Assembly: GCF_006476605.1 (NCBI RefSeq) | Contig: NZ_ML636801.1 | Location: forward strand, 62,001 to 126,000 | Direction of reading: 5' to 3' | Length of the DNA stretch: 64,000 nt | From: Brucella gallinifaecis | GTDB lineage: Bacteria > Pseudomonadota > Alphaproteobacteria > Rhizobiales > Rhizobiaceae | The notes under the pieces: model-generated | The model's database searches: none | What the model was told of the DNA's origin: nothing | Seen by the model: only the letters and a program-made list of their open reading frames with translations | Made by a program: the position numbers and the translations under genes | Shown here: positions 1-8,816 of the stretch, piece by piece | Layout of the letters: every line of letters starts with the position of its first letter | How positions within the stretch are numbered: position 1 is the first letter of the stretch

Positions 1-1332
1 TTCTACGCCGGAGCCTATTCAGACGACATCCTGAAGGTGCTCAATCCGGATGAAAAAACCATCATCCATATCCCGTCTGTCAATTCACGCGAGAGCACCA
101 AGGACAAGATCAGGGAAGTCGAGCATATCATTGAAGAGCTGGGCACCTGGCAGGGCTCCGATCCGGCAACCGGCTTCCAACTGGTGAAACGTCCCGATGG
201 ACGTATCCTGAAAATCGCCGATCTGGTCGATCCCGATCATCAGGCGACAATCCAGGCCAGTCTCCGTTCGCCCGAAATGAAAACCAACCGCGATTATGTG
301 GACATCATCATCGCCCTTGGCATGGCCAAAGAAGGCTTTGACTGGATTTGGTGCGAGCACGCCCTCACCGTTGGCTACCGCTCCAGCCTGACCGAGGTCG
401 TTCAGATCATTGGCCGCGCGACACGTGATGCCCCTGGCAAAGCCCGCGCGCGTTTCACCAATCTGATTGCCGAGCCGGATGCGTCCGAGGAGGCCGTAAC
501 GGAAGCGATCAACGATACGCTGAAAGCCATTGCGGCGAGCTTGCTCATGGAACAGGTGCTCGCGCCCCGTTTCAATTTTACGCCGAAGCGCCCGGAAAAC
601 GAGCCGACGCCCGGCTTCGACTATGGCGATGGCGGTTATGATCCGAACAAATGCAATGTCGGTTTCAACGAAGAGAGCGGTGAGTTCCAGATCGAGATCA
701 AGGGTCTTGCCGAGCCGAAGAGCAAGGAAGCGCAGCGCATTTGCCAGGAAGACCTGAACGAGGTCATTACAGCTTTCGTTCAGGACAAGAGGTCAATTGA
801 ACGGGGCCTGTTCGATGAAGAATTGGTGCCGGAAGAGCTGACCCAGGTCCGCCTTGGCAAGATCATCAAGGATAAATATCCGGAATTGGACGACGAGGAT
901 CAGGAGGCCGTGCGCCAGCATGCTATTGCAGCGCTGAACCTGACCCAGCAGGCCAAAGCCGCGCTGAACCCCGATGGTGAAGCTCCGAAGTCCGGCAATA
1001 CAGCCTTGCTTGACGGCATACGGAAGATCGCCATGGATGTGCGAGAGCTCGACATTGACCTGATCGACCGCATCAATCCGTTCGGCGAAGCATATGCCAT
1101 CCTTGCCAAGACGATGAACGAGGAGAGCCTGAAGCAGGTCGCGGCCGTCATTTCCGGGAAGAATGTCAAGTTGACACCCGAAGAGGCTCGCGATCTTGCG
1201 CGCCGGGCCGTCAAATTCAAGCAGGAGCGCGGGCGTTTGCCGTCCATCACCGCCGCCGATGCGTGGGAACGGAAGCTAGCGGAAGGTGTGGCTTTCCTCG
1301 CGCGCATGAAAGCGGAGGCCGCAAATGGCTGA
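1..1332 (+). CDS. DEAD/DEAH-box helicase, C-terminal part (partial at window start)
   Basis: The reading frame is open from base 1, so the N-terminal half with the Walker A and DEAD/DEAH boxes lies outside the window. What remains is the second RecA-like domain: an ALGMAKEGFDW segment near bases 313-345 fits helicase motif V and QIIGRATRDAPGK near 403-441 fits motif VI with its arginine finger. About 280 further residues form an acidic, helical C-terminal extension without a recognised domain. The gene overlaps the downstream GIY-YIG nuclease gene by 8 bases, which argues for translational coupling and joint function. Superfamily 2 helicases paired with nucleases are common in restriction and phage-defence modules; the exact system is not identifiable without the missing N-terminus. 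Confidence 0.85.
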   Translation, partial: FYAGAYSDDILKVLNPDEKTIIHIPSVNSRESTKDKIREVEHIIEELGTWQGSDPATGFQLVKRPDGRILKIADLVDPDHQATIQASLRSPEMKTNRDYVDIIIALGMAKEGFDWIWCEHALTVGYRSSLTEVVQIIGRATRDAPGKARARFTNLIAEPDASEEAVTEAINDTLKAIAASLLMEQVLAPRFNFTPKRPENEPTPGFDYGDGGYDPNKCNVGFNEESGEFQIEIKGLAEPKSKEAQRICQEDLNEVITAFVQDKRSIERGLFDEELVPEELTQVRLGKIIKDKYPELDDEDQEAVRQHAIAALNLTQQAKAALNPDGEAPKSGNTALLDGIRKIAMDVRELDIDLIDRINPFGEAYAILAKTMNEESLKQVAAVISGKNVKLTPEEARDLARRAVKFKQERGRLPSITAADAWERKLAEGVAFLARMKAEAANG

Positions 1333-2524
1333 TTTCACCGACGAAGATGATGCTCTGCTTGCTGAGCTAGGGGTTGAGGTCGAAACCAAGAAGGCTGGCA
1401 GCCGCACGCCGCGCGAAGAGCGCATTATCGCAGGCTTTGAAGAAATTCAGCGCTTTGTCGAAGAACATGGCCGTGCGCCACGCCACGGCGAAGATCGCGA
1501 CATTTTCGAGCGGCTTTATGCCGTTCGGCTGGATCGTATCCGTTCGCTGGAAGAGTGCCGCGCGCTGGTCGAACCGCTCGATCATCAAGGCTTACTTGGC
1601 GATGAGATTGCAACCGCTCAGCCCGATATTGACGAAATGGACGATGATGCGCTTCTGGCCGAACTCGGAATCGAGGCGGAAGCGCCAGAGATTACGACTC
1701 TGAGGCATGTTCGTTCAACGGCAGAAAAACGGGCAGCGGAGGAGATTGCCAACCGTGAGCGCTGCGAGGATTTCGAGAAATTCAAGCCACTGTTCGACCA
1801 GGTCCAGGCCGATCTGAAAAGCGGCGTCCGGACGACACGGAAATTCGTGAAGGACGCGGGGTTCTTGAAAGCCGAAATCACGGTGGGCCAGTTTTTCATT
1901 CTGGGCGGACAGACTGCCTATGTCGCGGACGTTGGCGAAACGATCAAGGCTCCGAATGGTGAGACAGACGCCCGTTTGCGTGTGATCTATTCCAATGGCA
2001 CGGAAAGCAATCTGCTGCTGCGGTCACTTCAGCGCGCCCTTTATAAGGATGAGGCAGGTCGCCGTATTACCGAGCCGAGCGCCGGTCCGCTTTTTGCTGA
2101 GGAGACCGATGAGGATGATACCGCCAGCGGAACCATCTATGTTCTGCGCAGCAAATCGAACCATCCTCTCGTGGCCGAGAACCGCGACATCGTGCACAAA
2201 ATCGGAGTGACCAGCGGCAGCGTCGAAAAGCGCATTGCCAATGCCAAGCTCGATGCCACCTTCTTGCTGGCAGATGTGGAAATTGTCGCGACCTACGAAC
2301 TTTACAACATCAACCGGGCGAAGCTTGAAAACCTGATCCACCGGGTGTTCGAACCGGCAAAGCTCGAAATCAAAATCAAAGATCGCTTCGGGAACCCCGT
2401 TGTGCCGAGAGAGTGGTTCTTGGTGCCGCTGTTCGTGGTCGATGAGGCGGTGCAAAAAATCAAGGACGGGACGATTGCAAACTATATCTATGAACCAGCG
2501 ACTGCTGGCTTGAGAGAGATGTAG
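1325..2524 (+). CDS. GIY-YIG nuclease family protein (T5orf172/MUG113-like C-terminus)
   Basis: A 399-residue protein. The C-terminal third (about residues 268-375) is a GIY-YIG nuclease fold: IYVLRS at 271-276 replaces the GIY strand, HKIGVTSG at 291-298 replaces YIG, Arg303 sits where the catalytic arginine is expected, Glu335 in AKLENLIHRVF fits the metal-binding glutamate, and PREWF at 361-365 is the usual closing motif of the T5orf172-type subfamily. Residues 1-260 are acidic and helical and carry two copies of a DDALLAELG motif (about 8-16 and 107-115). It begins inside the helicase gene, so the two are probably one functional unit. DNA cleavage is inferred from family membership; the target is unknown. 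Confidence 0.85.
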   Translation: MADFTDEDDALLAELGVEVETKKAGSRTPREERIIAGFEEIQRFVEEHGRAPRHGEDRDIFERLYAVRLDRIRSLEECRALVEPLDHQGLLGDEIATAQPDIDEMDDDALLAELGIEAEAPEITTLRHVRSTAEKRAAEEIANRERCEDFEKFKPLFDQVQADLKSGVRTTRKFVKDAGFLKAEITVGQFFILGGQTAYVADVGETIKAPNGETDARLRVIYSNGTESNLLLRSLQRALYKDEAGRRITEPSAGPLFAEETDEDDTASGTIYVLRSKSNHPLVAENRDIVHKIGVTSGSVEKRIANAKLDATFLLADVEIVATYELYNINRAKLENLIHRVFEPAKLEIKIKDRFGNPVVPREWFLVPLFVVDEAVQKIKDGTIANYIYEPATAGLREM

Positions 2525-2613
2525 ATATAGATGTCACGTGAGATGGCCATATTTGATCATTCATCATTCCCTTCAGCTGCTATCAGAAGCCAGCGGAGTG
2601 AAGGCCGAGAAAT

Positions 2614-4263
2614 GTGGTATGGTTGATGCATCTTCTTCATCCTGATCTGCTGGACGACTACAATTCACTTGCGAGTAAAGGAATATTTGCGGCCACGCTA
2701 AAAGGCCACGGGCTCTATAGTACATTTCAGTTTGTTCTACGCCTCTCGCCAGCCGTACACCGAAAGCTTTCGTCTATGCCTAACGGCATCGTCAATTCCG
2801 TGATGGTTGACGTCGCGGGAATCCAGGCCTTCTCGACATTCTTACATGAGACAATTCATTGGTGGCAGCATGTAGGATCGACCTATGGCCTGATGCTGAG
2901 TATGACATACCCGGCGCAGGCGCACGCCAATTACAAGCATCTTAAAAACCTAATCAGTAGCGTCGGGTTCAAAAAATCAGTTCGCCAGCTTGCCGATGTG
3001 CTGCCGGGCGGCGGTTATGGAACTCCGGCTGGTTTGGTCAATATTATTATCAATAACCACTTCGATATGGAGGCGTTCCGGGGGCTGACCGTGAGTCCGC
3101 ATTCAGCAAGTCCGATCGTGCAGAATCCGCAGTTTGAGAATTTGGGCCATGCCTACCACATTGCGTACGGCAATATTATCAGCCTTCTCTCCGCAGTCTC
3201 AGACCATAAGTTCGATGTCATTCCCCACCCCAAGGAATGGAGCGAGCCGTTTTTTAAGCTCCAAGAGGCGAGAGAGGAAGGGTATTACTACGGATCACCA
3301 GTCTCGCTTTATCCTTTGGGAGCATACGAAATATTTGAAGGTCAAGCTCGGATGGCCCAGCTGCAGTATCTTCATTTTGCCACCGATGGGTTTCTCGGTA
3401 TGGAATATGCTGAAAAGTCAGGGATGTTCAATGGGGTGTATGGAAAAGCGTTTTCTGATTTTCTCCATCTAACGGAACTTGAGCGACCGAATTCTATCGA
3501 TCACCCAACCGTCGGATTGTTTCTGCTTATCTGCGATATCGCCCTCAATCCGGGATCAGGCTTCCCATTCCCGGTTGTCCACTATTCAACGTTTATACGA
3601 GATATTGAGCCGGGAGCGCGCTTTGTTTGGCTATGCAGAATAGCCCGCCTGAAGCACCCTGAAATCATGGATGTCGTTCGAGATTACTCCCGCGAAGAAT
3701 ATGCTGCCATCAGCAGCAAGCTATGTGCTGCAATCTTTGAACACCCTCCGCTTGAGATTGCTCAAGAATTTTGCCGTTGGGCTGCTCTGCCAGAGTTTTC
3801 GCCGTTAATGGCGGAACACCAATCATTTTCCTTCGAAAAGGGAAATGTTGCGGTCAGGATGATTTTTGCTCATTTTCTTGCGTTCATGCGAGATAAATTC
3901 GCGCATCCTGAATTTTTTTGTTGGCCGGGGGCGTGGATGGCCGGGCGGCGTATATCGCCGAATGCACAGACTCTTTTTGACCGGCACGGAGCATTGTTCA
4001 TAGATAAAGAAGATGATGACGGCGTGTTTCCGAGACTACTGCCTGGGCGGAGTGAAAGCGATGTACAGAAGGCATTTGAGGACTTCTATGCGCATAACGT
4101 CGTTTTCGATCTAACGCGCCAGTGGATCACGGAGCCAGGTTCTTTTCGCTATGAATACCGATGGCTTTCTCAAACAGGCAGCAATTCGGAGATCCAAGGC
4201 TTCGCTGAGCGAACTTTTGAATCCGTATATGGCGTGAAGCCAAGTTCTGCCGAAATACTATAA
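2614..4263 (+). CDS. Uncharacterised protein with HExxH zincin-like motif
   Basis: A 549-residue protein I do not recognise. An HETIH motif at residues 78-82 lies in a hydrophobic helix (TFLHETIHWWQHVG), typical of zinc metallopeptidases. A conserved-looking helix with Glu242 (YEIFEGQARMAQ) could supply the third zinc ligand. No signal peptide or membrane segment is evident, so it should be cytosolic. It starts 90 bases after the GIY-YIG gene on the same strand and may be the third gene of that operon. The start is uncertain: GTG at 2614 has a GAAGG ribosome-binding site nine bases upstream, and ATG at 2626 is the alternative. Peptidase activity is inference only. Confidence 0.7.
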   Translation: MVWLMHLLHPDLLDDYNSLASKGIFAATLKGHGLYSTFQFVLRLSPAVHRKLSSMPNGIVNSVMVDVAGIQAFSTFLHETIHWWQHVGSTYGLMLSMTYPAQAHANYKHLKNLISSVGFKKSVRQLADVLPGGGYGTPAGLVNIIINNHFDMEAFRGLTVSPHSASPIVQNPQFENLGHAYHIAYGNIISLLSAVSDHKFDVIPHPKEWSEPFFKLQEAREEGYYYGSPVSLYPLGAYEIFEGQARMAQLQYLHFATDGFLGMEYAEKSGMFNGVYGKAFSDFLHLTELERPNSIDHPTVGLFLLICDIALNPGSGFPFPVVHYSTFIRDIEPGARFVWLCRIARLKHPEIMDVVRDYSREEYAAISSKLCAAIFEHPPLEIAQEFCRWAALPEFSPLMAEHQSFSFEKGNVAVRMIFAHFLAFMRDKFAHPEFFCWPGAWMAGRRISPNAQTLFDRHGALFIDKEDDDGVFPRLLPGRSESDVQKAFEDFYAHNVVFDLTRQWITEPGSFRYEYRWLSQTGSNSEIQGFAERTFESVYGVKPSSAEIL

Positions 4264-4304
4264 TGTAGCTGCGCTGGCTGATAGGTCCCGGTGCTTAGCA
4301 GGTC

Positions 4305-4455
4305 ACGCCCTGCGCAATTTCCGCTTACTGTTTTGGGGCTTGCAGCCCCGTCCTCCGTCCAGACCAAGCCCTTCGGGCAAAAGCATCCGGGCCTTGGCTC
4401 GGCGTTCGCATGCGCCCGCACCGCCCCGCACGCTTTTGGTATGGACGGTTCCCCC
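4305..4455. repeat. Upstream copy of the direct repeat flanking the Ago cassette
   Basis: About 150 bases that reappear in the same orientation at 8817-8967, with roughly 20 differences counted by eye. The best conserved core covers the stretch with CTTGCAGCCC, TCCTCCGTC, AGACCAAGCCCTT, CATCCGGGCC and GGCTCGGCGTTCGC. It lies in the 360-base gap between the zincin-like gene and the SIR2 gene; the remaining gap (4456-4623) holds no recognisable gene and probably includes the promoter of the SIR2-Ago operon. The downstream copy leads into an ardC remnant, so this sequence is probably the leader of an antirestriction gene, present twice after recombination. Confidence 0.8.
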
Positions 4456-4623
4456 TGATCTTATTCACGCAATCGATTTTGGCGTGCCTGCCGAGCTGGG
4501 CTGGCCGGCTTGGGTGCGGCTGCCGCATTGCACTGGTGGGTTGTTTTAGAAAAGACGAGGATAACGCGCGCTCGGAACCCCAAATGTTCTTGAGTTGTTC
4601 TTGTAAATTGTTACGCTGGTTGT

Positions 4624-7179
4624 ATGAGCCACAAAACTAGCGTTTCGATTCTTGCCTCGCTATTGAGGCCCGACAACGACGCTCGCCCCACATTTTTGTT
4701 GGGGGCGGGGGCCTCATTTTCCTCCGGTGTTCCTCTCGCTGCTGAAAGCGTCCGTCGGCTTGCAAAGCAAGTCTATGCCGAGCGTGAGCTTGGAGGCAGG
4801 ACACTTCCCGAGCGCATAAAACCCTCGGAATGGACCAGTTGGCTGCATCAGCAGGAGTGGTTTATTCATGGAGATGATCATCTCGCCGAGAATTTTCCGC
4901 TCGTCGTCGAGAATTTGCTAAAGCCGGAAGCGTATAGACGGCGGTTGTTGTTGGAGCTCGTCAGCCTGAAGGGCGGGCTCGGTTCAGGTTACCGCGCCCT
5001 TGCTGATCTCGTCCTGCGCGGGCTTGCCGGAACGGTGATGACCACCAATTTCGATTTGTGCCTGCCGATGGCGCTCGGGGAGAAGCACCCTCATATAAGG
5101 CATGTTGCGGAAATCAATCGCAGGCCCGACGACTTCAACGAATTTAACCCCTTCGCAAGGGCTCAGATTGTCTGGCTTCACGGCAAAGCAGAACAGTATA
5201 CCGACCGAAACCTTGTTCATGAGACGCAAACTCTCGATAGCGCTCTCCTCGAAAAGCTGCATCCGCTCCTTGAGTTCTCGCCCTTGATCGTCATGGGGTA
5301 TCGAGGGTACGAGCCGTCGATCATGTCATCGCTCCTCGGAGCCGCAGACCAGAAATTCCGGCACGGTATATTTTGGTGCGTGAGAGCAGGTGAGCAGCTT
5401 CACCCCAATGTTCAGGCGTTGTCGGACCGCTTGGGGAGTAATTTTCAAAAACTGGAGATCAAAGGCTTTGATGAAATTCTGTCCGACTTGAATGTGGAGC
5501 TTGCCGGTGTCCAGAGGTTCGTAGCTCTTCCAGTGGCCGAAGCCGGAGAGAGCTTTGATGACCGGATATGTGACGGGGCTGTTTGGGCTGATGTCGATGC
5601 GGACCTGGCGCTGGTAACCCTCCGGCAATATTGCGAGAAACTTGAGCGCGGTAGTCTCACATCGGATCAGCTCAAGCCACTGATGCGCGAAATCGGCCTA
5701 TTGGCCCAGAAAAAGGATGCTCCCGAACAGCCGACGAATGCCTGCATCCTGCTGTTCGGTCGAAATCCTGAACGCTTCTTTCCGCACTCTGTGATTTCCG
5801 CGACTATTTCCGGAAAGAGGCGCATCGTTTTCGAAGGCAATCTCATCTCTCAATATCGTGCATTGCTTGAGTGGCTGGAAAGCAAAGACGTCAATCCCAT
5901 CATCAAGGTTAAAGGCAAGCAAAAGCATTATACGCGCGCCGCATACCCTGAACGGGCCTTGATTGAAATGCTGGTCAACATGATCGTTCACCGGGATTAT
6001 GAGATGGTTGCGCCGAGTCAAATCGACGTGGACGGAAATTCTGCCGTGTGCTTTTCCAACCCTGGTGGAATGTCTGCGCAGTCGAAAAATCGACTTGAGA
6101 CAAATGATGAAGGTGCGTTCTCTCCCGTGCCGGAGTTCAGCGATCTCCGCAACGGAACCCTATGCGATGTATTCTTTGGGATCAGCGCCATGGAACGCGC
6201 GGGTACTGGGTTATCCGACACCCTCGATCTTTGTTTCGAAGCTGGGGGCTCTGCGTCATTCGCTTTCCCGCCGGGGGAGGATGGATTCCTTGCCAAGCTT
6301 TTCAGGCCGGGCGCTTCTGCGGGATCAGCCTCCGTGTCGATCGACACCCGCCCTGTGGGTACTTACACGATAAACTCGCTGATGTTCTCCGCTTTGCCGG
6401 AGACGATTACGCGCCTCAAGATCAGAGAGGGCGTCGATCTGGGGCGGGACGTTCCGCTGCATGAAGCCGGTACCTTTGTCTATGAGCGCCGCAGCGGCGA
6501 TTTGTGGACGTTCTTGCCTGCCCCTATCGCCAACCTTTTATTCGCGAATGCCCTTTTGGAAGAGGCGACAGTCATCTCACTGACAGAGGCGGATTCAGAC
6601 ATTGTGCTGCACCGGAAAATTGCTTGGCTGATACGCAAGCATTTTGAGCAGCATATTCGGTCCTTTGAGAAGGACGGCCTTGTCGTTGAAAAGACGAAGA
6701 AAGGCCATCCGGCGAAACGTGCCTATTTCCAGAGCAGGAATAAAGACAACAGAACCATTGTTTATGACACGCCACGGCGGAAGGGCATCAGACGCGATGT
6801 TGTCAAAAAGCGCGGTGATGACGGAAAGCCTTGGTTCGAATGTGAAGGCTTCGGCTACGAGATCGTGCGCTTGGGCAATGGGTGGGGTGTCCGGATCAAG
6901 CCGTTCTATATGTTCACGAAGCAGGACGGCATCACGCCGCTGCCGGGATACATGCGGACAAGCCGCGCTACGCGTCGCATTCGCTTCGATAGAAATACCA
7001 ATGTCGAGAGCGATCTCGTGTTCTGGGGGCGATTCCTATCCCAAGGAGGACAAACGATAAATATCGGTGATGAAAACGTGCCTGATTTGGTGCTGGAAGG
7101 CAGTTTTTACACCCAGGATGTAACAGAAGAAGGGCTGGTGGATCATGACGATTCAAATGAAAATCGACGTACTGCGTGA
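4624..7179 (+). CDS. SIR2 - GHKL ATPase (RecG-C-like) - APAZ-like protein, partner of short Argonaute
   Basis: An 851-residue, three-part protein. Residues 20-290 are a SIR2-like NAD-binding domain: FLLGAGASFSSGVP (24-37), TTNFD with Asn142, WLHGK with His186, and GYRGYEP (225-231); Asn142 and His186 are the residues expected for NAD hydrolysis. Residues 365-560 match the GHKL-type ATP-binding domain of RecG-like/AlbA-associated regulators: TNACILLFGRNPERFFP (371-387), the N-box E448-xxx-N452 followed by HRDY, NPGGM (479-483) and ERAGTGL (524-530). Residues 570-851 fit the position of an APAZ (Ago N-L1-L2-like) domain. The gene overlaps the Argonaute gene by 35 bases. By analogy with SPARSA systems, nucleic-acid recognition by Ago would trigger NAD+ depletion and abortive infection. 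The middle ATPase module is not part of the classical SIR2-APAZ protein. Confidence 0.88.
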   Translation: MSHKTSVSILASLLRPDNDARPTFLLGAGASFSSGVPLAAESVRRLAKQVYAERELGGRTLPERIKPSEWTSWLHQQEWFIHGDDHLAENFPLVVENLLKPEAYRRRLLLELVSLKGGLGSGYRALADLVLRGLAGTVMTTNFDLCLPMALGEKHPHIRHVAEINRRPDDFNEFNPFARAQIVWLHGKAEQYTDRNLVHETQTLDSALLEKLHPLLEFSPLIVMGYRGYEPSIMSSLLGAADQKFRHGIFWCVRAGEQLHPNVQALSDRLGSNFQKLEIKGFDEILSDLNVELAGVQRFVALPVAEAGESFDDRICDGAVWADVDADLALVTLRQYCEKLERGSLTSDQLKPLMREIGLLAQKKDAPEQPTNACILLFGRNPERFFPHSVISATISGKRRIVFEGNLISQYRALLEWLESKDVNPIIKVKGKQKHYTRAAYPERALIEMLVNMIVHRDYEMVAPSQIDVDGNSAVCFSNPGGMSAQSKNRLETNDEGAFSPVPEFSDLRNGTLCDVFFGISAMERAGTGLSDTLDLCFEAGGSASFAFPPGEDGFLAKLFRPGASAGSASVSIDTRPVGTYTINSLMFSALPETITRLKIREGVDLGRDVPLHEAGTFVYERRSGDLWTFLPAPIANLLFANALLEEATVISLTEADSDIVLHRKIAWLIRKHFEQHIRSFEKDGLVVEKTKKGHPAKRAYFQSRNKDNRTIVYDTPRRKGIRRDVVKKRGDDGKPWFECEGFGYEIVRLGNGWGVRIKPFYMFTKQDGITPLPGYMRTSRATRRIRFDRNTNVESDLVFWGRFLSQGGQTINIGDENVPDLVLEGSFYTQDVTEEGLVDHDDSNENRRTA

Positions 7180-8647
7180 GCCCAGAATCGAGTTTTCTAA
7201 TGCGAAAACCGACATCGATCCACGCCGGGGACTGCCAAAGAATGGACCGTCTGATAACACGGGTCTGCGGCAGATCAAGCTGGGCTTTGTAGGCCTATCG
7301 GAGGATATCGATGCTGCCGTTGCATGGCTGTCGCGATTTGAGACTTTCATTCCGGCGAAGGAGAACAACTCCGCGCGATTTCGGAATTGGCCGGGACTAG
7401 AAAAGGCCTTGAATGCAAAATTCATCATGGAGAAACGGCACAGGCGGATCGTTGCTTCCTCGAAATATGATCAGCTTTTTCGTGAGGCACAAAAGGGCCA
7501 AAAATTCGGCGAACTGGTCGAGCTCTTCGAATACGAGATCAGCAGTCTGTACGGGGACGAGGCCCCGGACTGCATAATCCTGTGCATCAAGCCTGAACTC
7601 GGTGATTTGCGCGTCATGAACCCCGGCTTGTCACCAGAAGAACGCCGGGCGCTGGAATTTTTGCGCGCCGAGGAGGAAAGCGACCAGCTTGCGCTCTTTC
7701 AGCCCTCGCCAGACGAGCTTGAAGCGGCGAGTGCCCTCTATACGATGGCAGACGATTTGCTGTTCCGAACGTTCTACCGTGCCCTTAAAGCCAAGATCAT
7801 GTCTGATAGCCAGGCTGTTCCGATCCAGGTCGTTAGACGGGACACAATCGAACGGCCAGACGATAAGGGGCAAAGTCAGGCTACTCGTGTCTGGAACGCT
7901 GCCGTTTCCATCTATTATAAATCCAAGGGCATCCCGTGGCGGCCTGCTGACCTGCCGAAGAATGTCTGCTTTGTCGGGATTTCCTTTCACCACATGAAAA
8001 AGCGTGGCGGGCATCTGGTCTATGCCAGTGTGGCGCAGGCCTATTCGACAGATATCGAACCTTACGCGATCAAAGGGGCGAGCATCGATCATGACCAGAA
8101 GCGTGATCGCCAACCCTATCTGAACGAAGCGCAAGCGCGTCAATTGCTTGAGCAAATACTCGAAGAGTACGAGCGGCGAGCCGGAGTGACACCCGACCGT
8201 GTCGTGATCCATAAGACGACAAACTATCAGCCAGAAGAAGAGCGGGGCTTTCGGACGGCTGCCAAAGATCGGGTCGCCAACTGTGATCTGATCTGGCTGC
8301 GCAATACCTCGTTTCGAGTCGTTCGCAAAGGAACAGAAGAACCATGGCGCGGCACGTTGTGTTCGCTGGATGGTCATTCCTATCTTTTCACGAGCGGATA
8401 TATCCCGTGGTGGAACGAGTTCCCTGGGATGCACATTCCGGCACCACTGGAAATCGGCTCTTGCGGTGAAACCGACATTCGGGCACGCGCGGAGGAAATC
8501 CTGGCATTGACCAAAATGAACTGGAATTCCAGCGATGGGATTACCCGTTTCCCGATCACGCTGCTCTTTGCACGGCGTGTAGGGGAACTGATGTGCGAGT
8601 TGTCGGATAACGCGACACCCAATCCCTCTTATCGCTTCTATATATAA
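7145..8647 (+). CDS. Short prokaryotic Argonaute (MID-PIWI), catalytically inactive
   Basis: A 500-residue protein with the size and layout of short pAgo: no N or PAZ domain, a MID domain to about residue 240 and a PIWI domain from 250 to the C-terminus (IYYKSKGIPWRPADLPK, FVGISFHHM, VVIHKTTNY, KMNWNSSDGITRFPITLLF). Where active PIWI proteins have the first catalytic aspartate (VGID), this one has Ser280, and the second position lies in HKTTNY (356-361), so it should bind a guide and target but not cut. The ATG at 7145 lies inside the SIR2-APAZ gene, implying coupled translation and a heterodimer. By family knowledge such proteins use short guide RNA to sense invader DNA and activate the partner effector. 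Confidence 0.9.
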   Translation: MTIQMKIDVLREPRIEFSNAKTDIDPRRGLPKNGPSDNTGLRQIKLGFVGLSEDIDAAVAWLSRFETFIPAKENNSARFRNWPGLEKALNAKFIMEKRHRRIVASSKYDQLFREAQKGQKFGELVELFEYEISSLYGDEAPDCIILCIKPELGDLRVMNPGLSPEERRALEFLRAEEESDQLALFQPSPDELEAASALYTMADDLLFRTFYRALKAKIMSDSQAVPIQVVRRDTIERPDDKGQSQATRVWNAAVSIYYKSKGIPWRPADLPKNVCFVGISFHHMKKRGGHLVYASVAQAYSTDIEPYAIKGASIDHDQKRDRQPYLNEAQARQLLEQILEEYERRAGVTPDRVVIHKTTNYQPEEERGFRTAAKDRVANCDLIWLRNTSFRVVRKGTEEPWRGTLCSLDGHSYLFTSGYIPWWNEFPGMHIPAPLEIGSCGETDIRARAEEILALTKMNWNSSDGITRFPITLLFARRVGELMCELSDNATPNPSYRFYI

Positions 8648-8773
8648 AACTGGTTTTCTGACTCTGTGGATCAGGTGTTTCACCAAATGCCGCATCCTGT
8701 GACGGACAGGACCGGGCTGTTGTGAACCGAGCCAGTGGTCTCGGCCATTCGGATTCTATCCCTTGCGCTTGAC

Positions 8774-8796
8774 GGGCCGCATTTCGCGGCCCTTTT
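8774..8796 (+). terminator. Likely intrinsic terminator after the Ago gene
   Basis: GGGCCGC and GCGGCCC form a perfect 7-bp stem around a 5-base loop, followed by TTTT. It lies 127 bases after the Argonaute stop codon and would end the SIR2-Ago transcript. A second stem (GCAGGGC/GCCCTGC, 8802-8825) follows and runs into the flanking direct repeat. Confidence 0.65.
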
Positions 8797-8816
8797 GCTG
8801 AGCAGGGCTCTTTTAC

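Noticed and set aside
4264-4623. Small proteins in the gap before the SIR2 gene
   Set aside because: Short open frames on both strands coincide with the GC-rich direct repeat and reappear, altered, in the downstream copy; no ribosome-binding site or domain supports them.
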